Assembly (NCBI GenBank): GCA_963746465.1
Contig: CAVVAY010000007.1
Coordinates: forward strand, 62,001-126,000
DNA: 64,000 nucleotides
Source of the DNA: CAVVAY01 sp963746465
GTDB lineage: Bacteria; Actinomycetota; Actinomycetes; JACCUZ01
Reading direction: 5' to 3'
The notes below the pieces were generated by a model. That model was not told the origin of the DNA, searched no databases, and saw only the letters and a list, made by a program, of their open reading frames with translations. Position numbers and translations under genes: made by a program. Positions 16,588 through 24,537 of the stretch are shown one piece after another. Within the stretch, counting starts at the first letter, position 1, and every line of letters starts with the position of its first letter.

Positions 16588-18200
16588 GGGCTCTCGGCGG
16601 CGTCGAGGTCGGGGAGGGCCTGGTCATGCTGCAGCACCGGCGCGAACAGGTCGCCGAGCTCGCGCAGCCGGTCCGGCGCGGTGCGCAGGGGAAAGCCGTC
16701 CGGCCGGAGCGCCGGGTCGTCCAGCTCGTCCCAGGTGATCGGCATCGACACCGGGCCGCCGGCAGCCGCCCGCGGGCTGTAGGGCGCGACCAGCGTCTTG
16801 TTGACCGCGTTCTGGGTGTAGTCGAGCCGCGCCTGGCCGCCGCGGGAGCTGACCTCCCACTTCCAGCTGACCATCTCGGGTACGACGGCACCGACCGCCT
16901 TGGACAGCTGCTCGGCCCAGGCCCGGGTCTCGGTGAAGCTCGGGCCGCGGGCGATCGGCACCCAGATCTGGATGCCGCGGCGCCCGGTGACCTTCGGCTG
17001 CGCGCGCACGCCGAGGTGCTCCAGCGCGGTGCGGTGCAGCCGGGCGAGCACCAGCACGTCGTCCCAGGTCGTGGTCGCGCCGGGGTCGAGGTCGAGCATG
17101 ACGTACGTCGGCAGGTCTGGCGCGTCGGTCTTCGACGTCCAGGCGTGCCACTCGAGGGCGCCGAAGTTCGCTGCCCAGAGCAGGGTGGCCGGCTCGTCGA
17201 CGACGACGTAGGTGGCTGTCTCGCCCTTGTCCGCGGCCGGGTTGTCCCAGCCGGTGACCCAGTCGGGTGCGTGCTTGGGTCGCGCCTTGTGCCAGAAGCC
17301 GGCCGCGTCGGCGCCGTCGGGGTAGCGGTGCATGTTCAGCGCGCGGCCCTGCAGGTAGGGCAGCGTGGTCGGGGCGACCTGGGCGGTGTAGCGGAGCAGC
17401 TCGCGCTTGGTGACCGGCTTCTCCTTCTTGCTGCGCGCCGGGAACAGAACCTTGTCGAGATTGGTGACCTTCAGCGTGCGACCGAAGACGTCCCAGCTGC
17501 CGCCGGCCGGCTTGAGCGCGTCGAGGGCGTCGAGCTCGTCGCGACTGACCTCGGGCCAGGCGACGCGCTCGGCGGCCTCGGCGGCCGGCCGGTCGGAGTG
17601 CCAGAGCAGGTCGGGCGCGGCGGCGACCTCGTCGTTGGTGCGGCCGCTGATCACGGACTTCGGGTGGTCCTCCGGGTTCCAGCCCTCGACCGCGTGGTCG
17701 TCGCGCTTGTGCAGCAGCAGCCACTCCTCCTTGTCGCCGCTCTGCGCGCCGCTCTTGTCCCGGCGGACCAGCACCAGGCGGCCGTGCAGCTTCTCGCCGT
17801 GCATCTCGGCGTGCAGCTCGCCGGCGGCGACGGCAGCTGCCGGGTCGTCGGTGCCGTGCGGCTCCCAGGTGCCGCGGTCCCAGACGATGACGTCGCCGCC
17901 GCCGTACTCACCGGAGGGGATGACGCCCTCGAAGTCGGCGTACTCGACCGGGTGGTCCTCGACGTGCACGGCCATCCGCCGCGCCTTCGGGTCCAGCGTC
18001 GGGCCGCGCGGGACCGCCCAGCTGACCAGGACGCCGTCGATCTCGAAGCGCAGGTCGTAGTGCAGCCGGCTCGCCCGGTGCCGCTGGACGACGAAGTGCC
18101 GGCTGCCCTCCCGCTCCGGGGCGACCTGGCCGGCCGGCTCCGGCGTACGGCCGAAGGACCGCATGTCGCGGTAGCGGCCGAGCTTGTCGGTCGGGCTCAC
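16584..18200 (-). CDS. ligD: LigD-type NHEJ protein with phosphoesterase and polymerase domains, no ligase domain
   Basis: This 538-residue protein has an N-terminal phosphoesterase domain at about 32-185: the HFVVQRHRASRLHYDLRFE block carries the catalytic His and Asp, and HVEDHPVEYADFEG a second metal-ligand His. Next comes a primase-like polymerase domain at about 240-530 with the metal-binding pair YVMLDLDPG near residue 368 and a third aspartate in ARLDYTQN. These domains trim and fill broken ends in bacterial non-homologous end joining. The ATP-dependent ligase domain (KxDG motif) is absent, and no ku or separate ligase gene lies in this window. The stop codon lies inside the flanking palindromic repeat. 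Confidence 0.9.
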   Translation of the reverse strand: MSPTDKLGRYRDMRSFGRTPEPAGQVAPEREGSRHFVVQRHRASRLHYDLRFEIDGVLVSWAVPRGPTLDPKARRMAVHVEDHPVEYADFEGVIPSGEYGGGDVIVWDRGTWEPHGTDDPAAAVAAGELHAEMHGEKLHGRLVLVRRDKSGAQSGDKEEWLLLHKRDDHAVEGWNPEDHPKSVISGRTNDEVAAAPDLLWHSDRPAAEAAERVAWPEVSRDELDALDALKPAGGSWDVFGRTLKVTNLDKVLFPARSKKEKPVTKRELLRYTAQVAPTTLPYLQGRALNMHRYPDGADAAGFWHKARPKHAPDWVTGWDNPAADKGETATYVVVDEPATLLWAANFGALEWHAWTSKTDAPDLPTYVMLDLDPGATTTWDDVLVLARLHRTALEHLGVRAQPKVTGRRGIQIWVPIARGPSFTETRAWAEQLSKAVGAVVPEMVSWKWEVSSRGGQARLDYTQNAVNKTLVAPYSPRAAAGGPVSMPITWDELDDPALRPDGFPLRTAPDRLRELGDLFAPVLQHDQALPDLDAAESP

Positions 18201-18235
18201 ACCCAGGGCGCTACCCGGGCGCGGCGGCGGCTACG

Positions 18236-18295
18236 CGTTGATCACGCTGGCGTGATCAACGGTTGCTGGGTCAGGTGTGCACGCCGCACCCAGCA
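18236..18295. promoter_or_regulatory. Two hairpins in the ligD / hydrolase divergent promoter region
   Basis: CGTTGATCACGC and its exact complement (18236-18247, 18250-18261) are separated by two bases, giving a 24-base symmetric site. A second inverted pair (TGCTGGGT at 18264, ACCCAGCA ending 18295) follows directly, and CCGCACCCAGC is repeated 21 bases further on. The region lies between ligD (minus) and the hydrolase (plus), so a dimeric repressor site is a reasonable reading of the first palindrome. The 18201-18373 gap holds nothing else recognisable. Confidence 0.5.
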
Positions 18296-18373
18296 GCCGC
18301 TGACCGCACCCAGCGCTGAGGTCGGCGTCGCTGCGGAGGTGTGAAGCGCCGGGTGGGGGTAGGCGTGCGGCCC

Positions 18374-19144
18374 ATGAAAGGGACGCGGCGGGACACCTGG
18401 GTGTGGGGAGTGCGGCTGATGTCGTACGCCGTCGGGCCGGCCGACGGGGACGTCATCGTCGTGCTGCCGGGGCTGTGCGTGTCGTCGTACCTGTGGCCGG
18501 CGTGCGACGCGCTGGCCGAGGCGGGCTTCCGGGTCGAGCTGGTGGAGCCGCCGGGCTGGCCGCGCAGTGCCCGGCCGCAGCCGGAGCCGGACGACATGGC
18601 GGCGCTCGCGGCCTGGCTGACCGCCTGGCTGGACGCGCGCGGGCTGTCCGACGTGCTGGTGATCGGGCAGTCGGTGGGCGCGCAGCTGGCGGCGCACCTG
18701 GCGGGCCAGGCGCCGGACCGGGTGCGGGCGGTGCTGCTGCAGGGGCCGGTGTTCGACCCGGCGTACCGGACCGGGCCGCGGGGGATGGCGCGGTGGGCGA
18801 TGGACATCCCGCGGGAGCGGTTCGCGCTGGCCGTGCGCGAGGTGCCGGAGTGGCTGCGGGTCGGGCCGCTGCGGGTGGCGCGGGTGCTGCGGATGTCGCT
18901 GCGGGACCGGCTCGAGGCGACGGTGGCCGGGGTGACGGTGCCGGTGCGGGTGGTGGTGGGCGAGAAGGACACGCTGTCCGAGGGCGGGTGGCAGGCGTCG
19001 CTGGGCCGGCCGGCCGGGCCGCCGACGGTGATGGCCGGCGTGCCGCACAGCTCGATGCACTTCGCGCCGGAGCGGTTCGCCCAGCTGGTGGTGGAGTGGA
19101 ACGCCGAGCTGCGGGCGGCCGCCGGTGCCGAGGCGGCGGGCTAG
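18374..19144 (+). CDS. Alpha/beta-hydrolase fold protein
   Basis: About 256 residues from ATG 18374; a GTG at 18341 would add eleven residues. The fold is shown by the oxyanion region VVLPGLCVSSYLW, the nucleophile elbow VIGQSVGAQLA (GxSxG, serine near residue 98), an acidic residue in VVVGEKDTLSE and the late histidine in GVPHSSMH. The substrate cannot be inferred. The stop codon TAG overlaps the stop of the small opposite-strand gene at 19141. No cofactor or pathway partner is adjacent apart from the divergent ligD. Confidence 0.78.
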   Translation: MKGTRRDTWVWGVRLMSYAVGPADGDVIVVLPGLCVSSYLWPACDALAEAGFRVELVEPPGWPRSARPQPEPDDMAALAAWLTAWLDARGLSDVLVIGQSVGAQLAAHLAGQAPDRVRAVLLQGPVFDPAYRTGPRGMARWAMDIPRERFALAVREVPEWLRVGPLRVARVLRMSLRDRLEATVAGVTVPVRVVVGEKDTLSEGGWQASLGRPAGPPTVMAGVPHSSMHFAPERFAQLVVEWNAELRAAAGAEAAG

Positions 19145-19314
19145 GGCCGCTCGTCGTCCGGGCTCTGGTCCGGCGCCGGGTCGTCGGCGTCGTTCGGGCC
19201 GCCGCCGGAGTCGACGGTCGAGGCCTCCGGGCCGTCCTGGTCCTCGAGCTCCTTGTTGTCGGAGAGCGGGTTCGCCCCGGCGTAGTCGCTGTCTGAGTCG
19301 CTGGTCTCGGTCAT
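19141..19314 (-). CDS. Small acidic protein, 57 residues
   Basis: The ORF runs from ATG 19314 to a TAG whose complement CTA (19141-19143) overlaps the TAG of the convergent hydrolase gene. The product is strongly acidic and polar (TETSDSDSDYAGANPLSDN at the start, DPAPDQSPDDERP at the end), has no hydrophobic segment and should be disordered. No clear ribosome site precedes it. The shared CTAG and sensible codon use across the whole 170 bases favour a real gene, but its small size keeps this uncertain. Confidence 0.5.
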   Translation of the reverse strand: MTETSDSDSDYAGANPLSDNKELEDQDGPEASTVDSGGGPNDADDPAPDQSPDDERP

Positions 19315-19365
19315 GCCAGCGCGCTACCCGCGCCGGCGCCCCGGTCATGCGTGCCGCAGCTTCCC

Positions 19366-19419
19366 ATGATCCACAGCGGATCGGTAACACCTGGTAGTGA
19401 CCGATCCGGTGTGGATCAT
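19366..19419. repeat. TGATCCACACCGGATCGGT palindromic repeat, copy B
   Basis: Left arm ATGATCCACAGCGGATCGGT (19366-19385) and right arm GACCGATCCGGTGTGGATCAT (ending 19419) match the arms of the copy at 16535, with one mismatch in the left arm. The element ends eight bases before the stop codon of the minus-strand zincin gene. Again it lies just past the 3' end of a gene, consistent with a bidirectional terminator or with insertion in permissive sites. Confidence 0.75.
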
Positions 19420-19427
19420 GAAGAGTG

Positions 19428-19778
19428 CTACTCGTAGCCGAGGGCGTGCAGCTTGTCGTCGTCGATGCCGAAGTGGTGGGCGACCTCGTGCACGACGGTG
19501 ATGTGCACCTCGTCGACGACCTCGTCCTCGGTGGTGCACATCCGCAGGGTGGGGCCGCGGAAGATGGTGATCCGGTCGGGCAGCTGACCGCCGTACGCCC
19601 AATCTCGCTCGGTGAGCGGGGTGCCCTCGTAGAGGCCGAGCAGGTCGGGGTCGTCGGCCGGCGGCTCCTCCTCGACCAGGACGACGACGTTGTCCATCAC
19701 GGCGGCGAGCTCGGGCGGGATCTCGTCGAGGGCCGCGGAGACGAGCTCCTCGAAGTGGTCCTTCGACATCTCCAGCAC
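19428..19778 (-). CDS. Zincin-like metallopeptidase family protein
   Basis: This 116-residue protein shows FEELVSAALDEIPPELA, MDNVVVLVEEEP and the zinc motif HEVAHHFGIDD near the C-terminus, the pattern of the small metallopeptidase family (minimal HExxH zincins) common in actinobacteria. GTG 19778 is chosen because homologous proteins usually start a few residues before the FEELV helix; ATG 19769 is the alternative. Biochemical function is not established for this family. It is a stand-alone gene, divergent from the metallophosphoesterase. Confidence 0.8.
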   Translation of the reverse strand: MLEMSKDHFEELVSAALDEIPPELAAVMDNVVVLVEEEPPADDPDLLGLYEGTPLTERDWAYGGQLPDRITIFRGPTLRMCTTEDEVVDEVHITVVHEVAHHFGIDDDKLHALGYE

Positions 19779-19843
19779 ACCTCGATTGTGTCCTGCGGTG
19801 CGCCGGTGGCCGGTCACCGGCGGTGATCGGGTAGGCAGGGGGC

Positions 19844-21413
19844 ATGACCGACGCCCCGCAGCGCCCGTGGTGGCGCACGCCGTGGTGGCGCGGGACCCGC
19901 GAGCGCAAGGTGCTGCTGATCGCCGAGATCATCGTGATCGGGCTGATCGGCGCCTGGCTGGGGCTGCTGGCCGGCGGCAACCTGGACGCCGGGGTGGGGC
20001 CGCTGCGGACCCGGCTGTCGGTGGCGCCGTCGATCGGCGGCGGCAGCACGGTGGAGATCCCGCCGCTGGGCGAGCTGCGGGTCAAGACGCACCAGGGCCC
20101 GTGGAAGCTCACCGCCGAGGTGACCCGGATCGACGCGGCCGACGCGCGGCGGATCTTCAGCAACCCGGCCGCGGTCAACGGGCATCGGCGAGAAGGTCGT
20201 GAAGGACCTGCGCGGCGCGGTGATCACGGTGGCGCTGAAGGCCGTCGCTGGCGGCGGTGCTCGGCGGGCTGCTGCTGGGGGTGCTGGTGTTCCGCCGGCG
20301 GTGGCGGCTGGTGCTGCTGAGCGGGGCGGTCAGCGCGTCGGTGGTGATCGCCGGGGCCGGGGTGGCGGTGGCGACGTGGAACCCGAAGTCGATCAACCAG
20401 CCGGAGTACGACGGGTTGCTGGCGTCTGCGCCCGGCGTGGTCGGCGATGTGCGCAGCATCGTCGCGGACTTCGGGAAGTACGAGGACCAGCTGGGCCGGC
20501 TGGTGACCAACGTGTCGCGGCTGTACGACGTGACCTCGACGCTGCCGGCGTACCGGCCTGATCCGTCGACGCTGCGGGTGCTGTTCGTGTCGGACCTGCA
20601 CCTGAACCCGGCGGCGTGGGACGTGATCCGGTCGGTGACCAAGCAGTTCGACGTCGAGGTGATCGTCGACGCCGGCGACATCAGCGACCACGGCAGCGCG
20701 GCGGAGAACGCGTACGTCGAGCAGATCGCGACGCTGGGCGTGCCGTACGTGTGGGTGCGCGGCAACCACGACTCGGGGGTGACCGAGGCGGCGGTGGCGT
20801 CGCAGCCGAACGCGGTGGTGCTCGACGACGCCGAGCCGGTGGTGGTGGGCGGGCTGCGGTTCCTCGGCGTCGGCGACCCGCGGTTCACCCCGGACAAGGA
20901 CACCCGCGACGCGGGGCCGCCGGCGAGCGTCGCGCAGGTGGGGCTGCGGATGGCCGACGCGATGCGGGCGCAGACGGCGGCCGGTACGCCGGTCGACGTG
21001 GCCGTGGTGCACGACGGCGCGGCCGCCACCGTGATGGACGGGACGGTGCCGCTGGTGCTGTCCGGGCACTACCACCGGCGGGAGCAGCACCTGCTGCCCG
21101 AGGGGACGCTGTCGTTCTTCCAGGGCTCGACCGGGGCGTCCGGGCTGCGCGGGCTGGAGGGGCCGAGGCTGGAGAAGCCGACGCCGGTGCGGGCCTCGGT
21201 GCTGTACTTCGACCGGGACGACGCGGGTGCTGCAGGCGTGGGACGACATCACGCTGGGCGGGCTGGGGCTGGTGTCGGCCAAGATCGAGCGGCGGATCGT
21301 GGGGCAGCAGTTCCCCGGCGCTGGCGCCGACCGAGTCGCCCTCGCCGACGCCGTCCGGGTCGCTCTCGCCGTCGCCGTCTGGGTCGACCCCGGCCGGGTC
21401 TGCTGCTCCGTGA
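19844..21413 (+). pseudogene. Membrane-anchored metallophosphoesterase, interrupted by about four frameshifts
   Basis: The N-terminus has a membrane anchor (VLLIAEIIVIGLIGAWLG), an exported segment, a second hydrophobic region (VLGGLLLGVLVF onward), then a calcineurin-like phosphoesterase domain with all metal motifs: VSDLHLNP, DAGDISDHG, RGNHDSG, VVHDG and SGHYHRRE. The C-terminus is a Ser/Pro-rich tail (LAPTESPSPTPSGSLSPSP) ending at 21413. The pieces lie in different frames; one-base shifts near 20180, 20245, 21226 and 21320 rejoin them. Every catalytic residue survives, so sequencing indels are a likely cause. The frame with the catalytic domain stays open past the tRNA genes, but that extension is not coding. 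Confidence 0.75.
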
Positions 21414-21494
21414 TCTCCCGGCTGCTTTGGCAGCGGGCCGGGGCGTCCCCTATGCTTTCGGGGTCCCCGACGGCAAAGGACGCCGTGGGCCTCC

Positions 21495-21567
21495 GCCCTC
21501 ATCGTCTAGCGGCCCAGGACGCTGCCCTTTCAAGGCGGTAGCACGGGTTCGAATCCCGTTGGGGGCA
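21495..21567 (+). tRNA. tRNA-Glu (UUC)
   Basis: Acceptor GCCCTCA pairs with TGGGGGC (one T-G), anticodon loop CTTTCAA carries TTC between CTGCC and GGCGG, T arm ACGGG/CCCGT with TTCGAAT, discriminator A. CCA is not encoded. It is the first of a Glu-Asp-Phe cluster. Confidence 0.95.
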
Positions 21568-21580
21568 CGTAGTGCAGCAA

Positions 21581-21655
21581 GGTCCTGTGGAGCAGTTTGG
21601 AGTGCTCGCCACCCTGTCAAGGTGGAGGCCGCGGGTTCAAATCCCGTCAGGACCG
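21581..21655 (+). tRNA. tRNA-Asp (GUC)
   Basis: Acceptor GGTCCTG pairs with CAGGACC, anticodon loop CTGTCAA carries GTC between CCACC-side and GGTGG-side stems, T arm CGGG/CCCG with TTCAAAT, discriminator G. It lies 13 bases after tRNA-Glu. Confidence 0.95.
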
Positions 21656-21685
21656 CGTTGGGCCGGCGCGCAGTTGCCGGGCCTC

Positions 21686-21762
21686 GGCCAGGTAGCTCAG
21701 TTGGTACGAGCGTCCGACTGAAAATCGGAAGGTCGGCGGTTCGACCCCGCCCCTGGCCACCA
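21686..21762 (+). tRNA. tRNA-Phe (GAA)
   Basis: Acceptor GGCCAGG pairs with CCTGGCC, anticodon loop CTGAAAA carries GAA between CCGA and TCGG, T arm GGCGG/CCGCC with TTCGACC, discriminator A at 21759, followed by encoded CCA (21760-21762). Its 3' half is repeated at about 21814-21866. Confidence 0.95.
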
Positions 21763-21813
21763 CAAACCCTCGTTGATCTACGCCGATGGACCCCTCCGGA
21801 CCCCTCGACCGGC

Positions 21814-21866
21814 ACTGAAAATCGGAAGGTCGGCGGTTCGACCCCCGGCCCCCTTGGCCACCACAA
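21814..21866 (+). repeat. Duplicated 3' half of tRNA-Phe, likely att-site scar
   Basis: ACTGAAAATCGGAAGGTCGG and the following T-arm, acceptor 3' strand, CCA and ACAAACC repeat the 3' part of tRNA-Phe, with small insertions in the C and T runs. The 5' half is missing, so it cannot be a functional tRNA. Partial tRNA copies beside an intact tRNA are the normal footprint of a tyrosine-recombinase integrative element, but no integrase lies here. The 21867-22101 stretch after it holds no gene that I can support. Confidence 0.72.
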
Positions 21867-22101
21867 ACCAGGTCGTCGCCCGATGGCCGATTGGAACCGG
21901 ACGACGACACGGACTATGCCGTGAACATGATCGAAGGCGGACGTGCCTCACGCCGGCTAGGTCGCACTTGCGCGGGACTTCGTGAACCACCTACGCCTGA
22001 GCGCGTCTCAGCCCCACGCGACCATGTCGCAAGCGGCGCAGTGACGCGGCAGGAACGCGGGTTCAACGAAGCGGACCAACGAGCGAAAGCAGGTGTCACC
22101 G

Positions 22102-22650
22102 ATGGAGCAGCTTCCGCGGTTCGCGGCGTGGCGGTTCGTGGACTCAGTCGAGGGCTTCGAGGTCGTCTACAGCGCGCCCGGCGAGCTTCGAGGCCACACG
22201 TCCGCGGTCGAGGACGGCAAGCCGTACGCCGTCCACTACGGCATCCGTTTCGACGAAGGATGGCGCACCCGCGAGGCCGTCATAAGCGCCGACACCGTTG
22301 CCGGCGCGCTCGAGGTCAAGCTGGCGTCGGACGGCGCGGGCGGCTGGACCGTGAATGACCACCCGAGACCTGATCTCGACGGCCTGGTGGACATCGACCT
22401 TGAGGCGTCGGCGTGCACCAACACCTTCCCGGTGCACCGACTCCACCTTCCTCCTGGTGAGACAGTCCGAGCGCCGGCGGTGTACGTCCAGGCGATCGAC
22501 CTCACGGTACGACGGCTCCACCAGACCTACCGCCGGCTCGACGCCAACCGGTTTCATTACAGATCAGAGGGTGGATTCGAGGCCGTGCTGCGTTACGACG
22601 ACAGCGGTCTGATCGTCGACTACCCGGGGATCGCTGTGCGCTTCGCCTAG
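22102..22650 (+). CDS. Putative glycolipid-binding domain protein
   Basis: This 182-residue soluble protein follows the putative glycolipid-binding family pattern: an initial AAWRFVDSVEGFEVV, a YAVHYGIRFDEGWRTREAV strand pair, the DGLVDIDLEASACTNTFPV core, LHQTYRRLD and a terminal DYPGIAVRF. The family folds as a beta barrel thought to bind a lipid or sugar ligand; its physiological role is not established. ATG 22102 is chosen over GTG 22093 because AGGTG lies seven bases upstream of it. It is the first gene after the tRNA-Phe scar, so it could belong to acquired DNA, although codon use looks native. Confidence 0.78.
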   Translation: MEQLPRFAAWRFVDSVEGFEVVYSAPGELRGHTSAVEDGKPYAVHYGIRFDEGWRTREAVISADTVAGALEVKLASDGAGGWTVNDHPRPDLDGLVDIDLEASACTNTFPVHRLHLPPGETVRAPAVYVQAIDLTVRRLHQTYRRLDANRFHYRSEGGFEAVLRYDDSGLIVDYPGIAVRFA

Positions 22651-22718
22651 CTGCGCGAGCAGGGGTGCCGGCGTCTTGCGGGAAGCACACACTGGCTCGC
22701 CCGACTACCTTGTCGACC

Positions 22719-23519
22719 GTGGAGTTTGTCGAGGCGGACGGACTCTCGATCGCCTACGAACGGGTCGGCGAAGGGCACCCTCTGGTCTTCGTCCACGGCG
22801 CGGCCGAGGACAGCCGCGTCTGGCAACCGCAGCTCACCGACCTGGCTGACGAATTCACCGTCGTCGCCTGGGACGAGCCGGGGGCCGGCCAGTCCTCCGA
22901 CCTGCCCGAGGGGATGACCCTGGAAGGCTTCGCGGACGGGCTTGCAGCGCTCATCGAGTCGCTGCGGCTCGGGCCCGCGCACGTCGCCGGGTTGTCATGG
23001 GGCGGCACGGTGGTGCTCGAGCTGTACCGCCGGCACCCCCGGCTCGTCGCGACCCTGATCATGATCGACACTTACGCCGGCTGGAAGGGGTCGCTACCCG
23101 CCGACGAGGTCCGGGCACGAGTCGTCGGCGCCCGCCGGATGCTCGCTGCGGCACCCGGGGAGCTCGTCCCGAACATCCCCGGACTCTTCGCAGGCGATCC
23201 GCCCGCGGACCTCGTCGGGTTGCTCGCCGCGATCGCCTCCGACGTACGCCCCGCCACGCTGCGCCTTGAGCTGGCCATCATGGCCGAGGCCGACCTGAGC
23301 GACCTGCTGCCTCACGTCGCCGTCCCCACCCTGCTGCTCTGGGGCGACTCGGATGCTCGCTCGCCGCTGACCGTCGCCCGCCAGTTCGAGCAGGCCATCC
23401 CGGACGCGGAGCTCGTCGTGATCGAGGGGGCAGGTCACATGAGCAGTCTCGAGCGGCCGCAGCAGGTCAACGCCGCCCTGCGCGCGTTCTGCCGTGCCCA
23501 CCCGCCACGCGCGACCTGA
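22719..23519 (+). CDS. Alpha/beta hydrolase
   Basis: This protein has 266 residues from GTG 22719. Visible features are the oxyanion motif LVFVHGAAEDSRVW, DEPGAGQS, the nucleophile elbow HVAGLSWGGTVVL (serine near residue 95), LLLWGDSDARSP with the acidic residue near 210, and GAGHMSSLERP with the histidine near 240. The set is that of the classical alpha/beta-hydrolase family 6 (esterases, haloperoxidase-like and C-C hydrolases). The longer frame from 22665 has an unconvincing N-terminus. It lies 68 bases after the glycolipid-binding gene on the same strand, perhaps co-transcribed. Substrate unknown. Confidence 0.82.
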   Translation: MEFVEADGLSIAYERVGEGHPLVFVHGAAEDSRVWQPQLTDLADEFTVVAWDEPGAGQSSDLPEGMTLEGFADGLAALIESLRLGPAHVAGLSWGGTVVLELYRRHPRLVATLIMIDTYAGWKGSLPADEVRARVVGARRMLAAAPGELVPNIPGLFAGDPPADLVGLLAAIASDVRPATLRLELAIMAEADLSDLLPHVAVPTLLLWGDSDARSPLTVARQFEQAIPDAELVVIEGAGHMSSLERPQQVNAALRAFCRAHPPRAT

Positions 23520-23540
23520 TCGGTGCAGGCGTGCCTCAGG

Positions 23541-24407
23541 TCAGGAGGCCACGCCACCCCCGCGACCGTCGGCCGCGACGTCGAGGTAGGCCACTACCCG
23601 GTTGAGCAGAGAGGTCGCCTTCAGCAGCTCGACCGGCGGCGCCGGAGGATTCTCGGCCAGCTCGTAAAGCAGCGGCGCCGCTTCGGAGTGACCAAGCTGC
23701 AGTGCCACCTGCGCACACACCCGTGCAGCCGCGCGCACCGCCGACGGCTCGACCGTCCAGATCGCCTCGAACAGGCGCTTGCGATCCGGGACGGTGGACT
23801 GGCCGGGCAGCTCCCAGGCGGTCAGCATGGCTGGGTAGTCCGGCGCGTCACACACGACCACCCACTCCCTGCGCATGGGCGCGTCGTCCGGAAGGTGCAC
23901 CAGGGAGGTCCCGGCCACCGGCGCCGCTGACTCACCGAAACCGGCGAAGGCCATCGTCGACCGGGCGATCCGAGCGAGCTCGGTCCAGCGCTCCTGGGCG
24001 GCGCGGAAGTACTTCTCCTCCTGGAAGCTGCCGAAGATCATCGGGCGCTCCGCCCGCGCGCAGCACTCGTCCTCGATCGCCCACGACAGGGCGATCAGGC
24101 TGGACTTCTTCAGCCGTTGGGGCTGCAAGGCGGGGTGGGTGCGGCGGATGGCCGCGTAGACCGACGGGGCGCTCGGCGCGCTCTGGACGCTGGCCTGGGC
24201 CAGGGCCACCTCGGCGATCGCCACCTCGAGGCGAGCGCCGGCTTCTCGTCGACGCAGCACCTGCAGGACCAGACCGACGTCGCTCTCGGCGTACCGCCGG
24301 TGACCGCTGTCCCGACGCTGAGGGCGGGGAAAGCCGTGCCGGGACTCCCACATCCTCAGCGTGGCGGGCTGCAGCCCCGTTCGGTCGGCCAGGTCGCCGA
24401 TCGTCAA
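23541..24407 (-). CDS. MerR-type regulator with C-terminal DICT sensory domain
   Basis: This 288-residue protein has a winged HTH of the MerR type in residues 1-70 (TIGDLADRTGLQPATLRMWE, RDSGHRRYAESDV), an alpha-helical connector, and a DICT domain at about 105-225 (KKSSLIALSWAIEDECC, MIFGSFQEEKYFRAAQERW, STMAFAGFGE, REWVVVCDAPDYPAML). DICT domains occur with GGDEF, two-component and MerR proteins and are thought to sense light-linked or other signals. The gene is divergent from a four-gene overlapping operon, whose promoter it probably controls through the GGTTTA/TAAACC element at 24449-24478. Confidence 0.88.
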   Translation of the reverse strand: MTIGDLADRTGLQPATLRMWESRHGFPRPQRRDSGHRRYAESDVGLVLQVLRRREAGARLEVAIAEVALAQASVQSAPSAPSVYAAIRRTHPALQPQRLKKSSLIALSWAIEDECCARAERPMIFGSFQEEKYFRAAQERWTELARIARSTMAFAGFGESAAPVAGTSLVHLPDDAPMRREWVVVCDAPDYPAMLTAWELPGQSTVPDRKRLFEAIWTVEPSAVRAAARVCAQVALQLGHSEAAPLLYELAENPPAPPVELLKATSLLNRVVAYLDVAADGRGGGVAS

Positions 24408-24448
24408 GGCTCGCCTCGGTGCCGGAAGCGACAGGACTGCGGGCTTGC

Positions 24449-24483
24449 GGTTTAGCGATCACGGTGTCATGGTAAACCTAAAC
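24449..24483. promoter_or_regulatory. Candidate MerR-DICT operator in the divergent promoter region
   Basis: GGTTTA (24449-24454) and TAAACC (24473-24478) form an inverted pair with an 18-base spacer, and TAAAC is repeated at once (TAAACCTAAAC). The stretch is markedly AT-richer than its surroundings and lies between the regulator gene and the operon starting at 24538. The spacing would suit a MerR-type dimer, but the assignment is positional. Confidence 0.5.
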
Positions 24484-24537
24484 AAGTCGTTCAAGAAAGT
24501 GTTGAGATCTACCCACCCGACACGAAGGAGAACCGAC

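Noticed and set aside
14354..16891. Minus-strand open frame of 845 codons opposite the GGDEF-EAL gene.
   Set aside because: The sense-strand protein has all PAS, GGDEF and EAL motifs; the antisense frame also crosses the palindromic repeat.
21814..21866. Second tRNA-Phe gene.
   Set aside because: Only the anticodon-to-3' half is present; no acceptor 5' strand or D arm precedes it and the T arm/acceptor has insertions.
21414..21924. Open frame continuing from the metallophosphoesterase through the three tRNA genes.
   Set aside because: It reads across structured tRNAs and loses all protein-like character; the true tail ends at 21413 in another frame.
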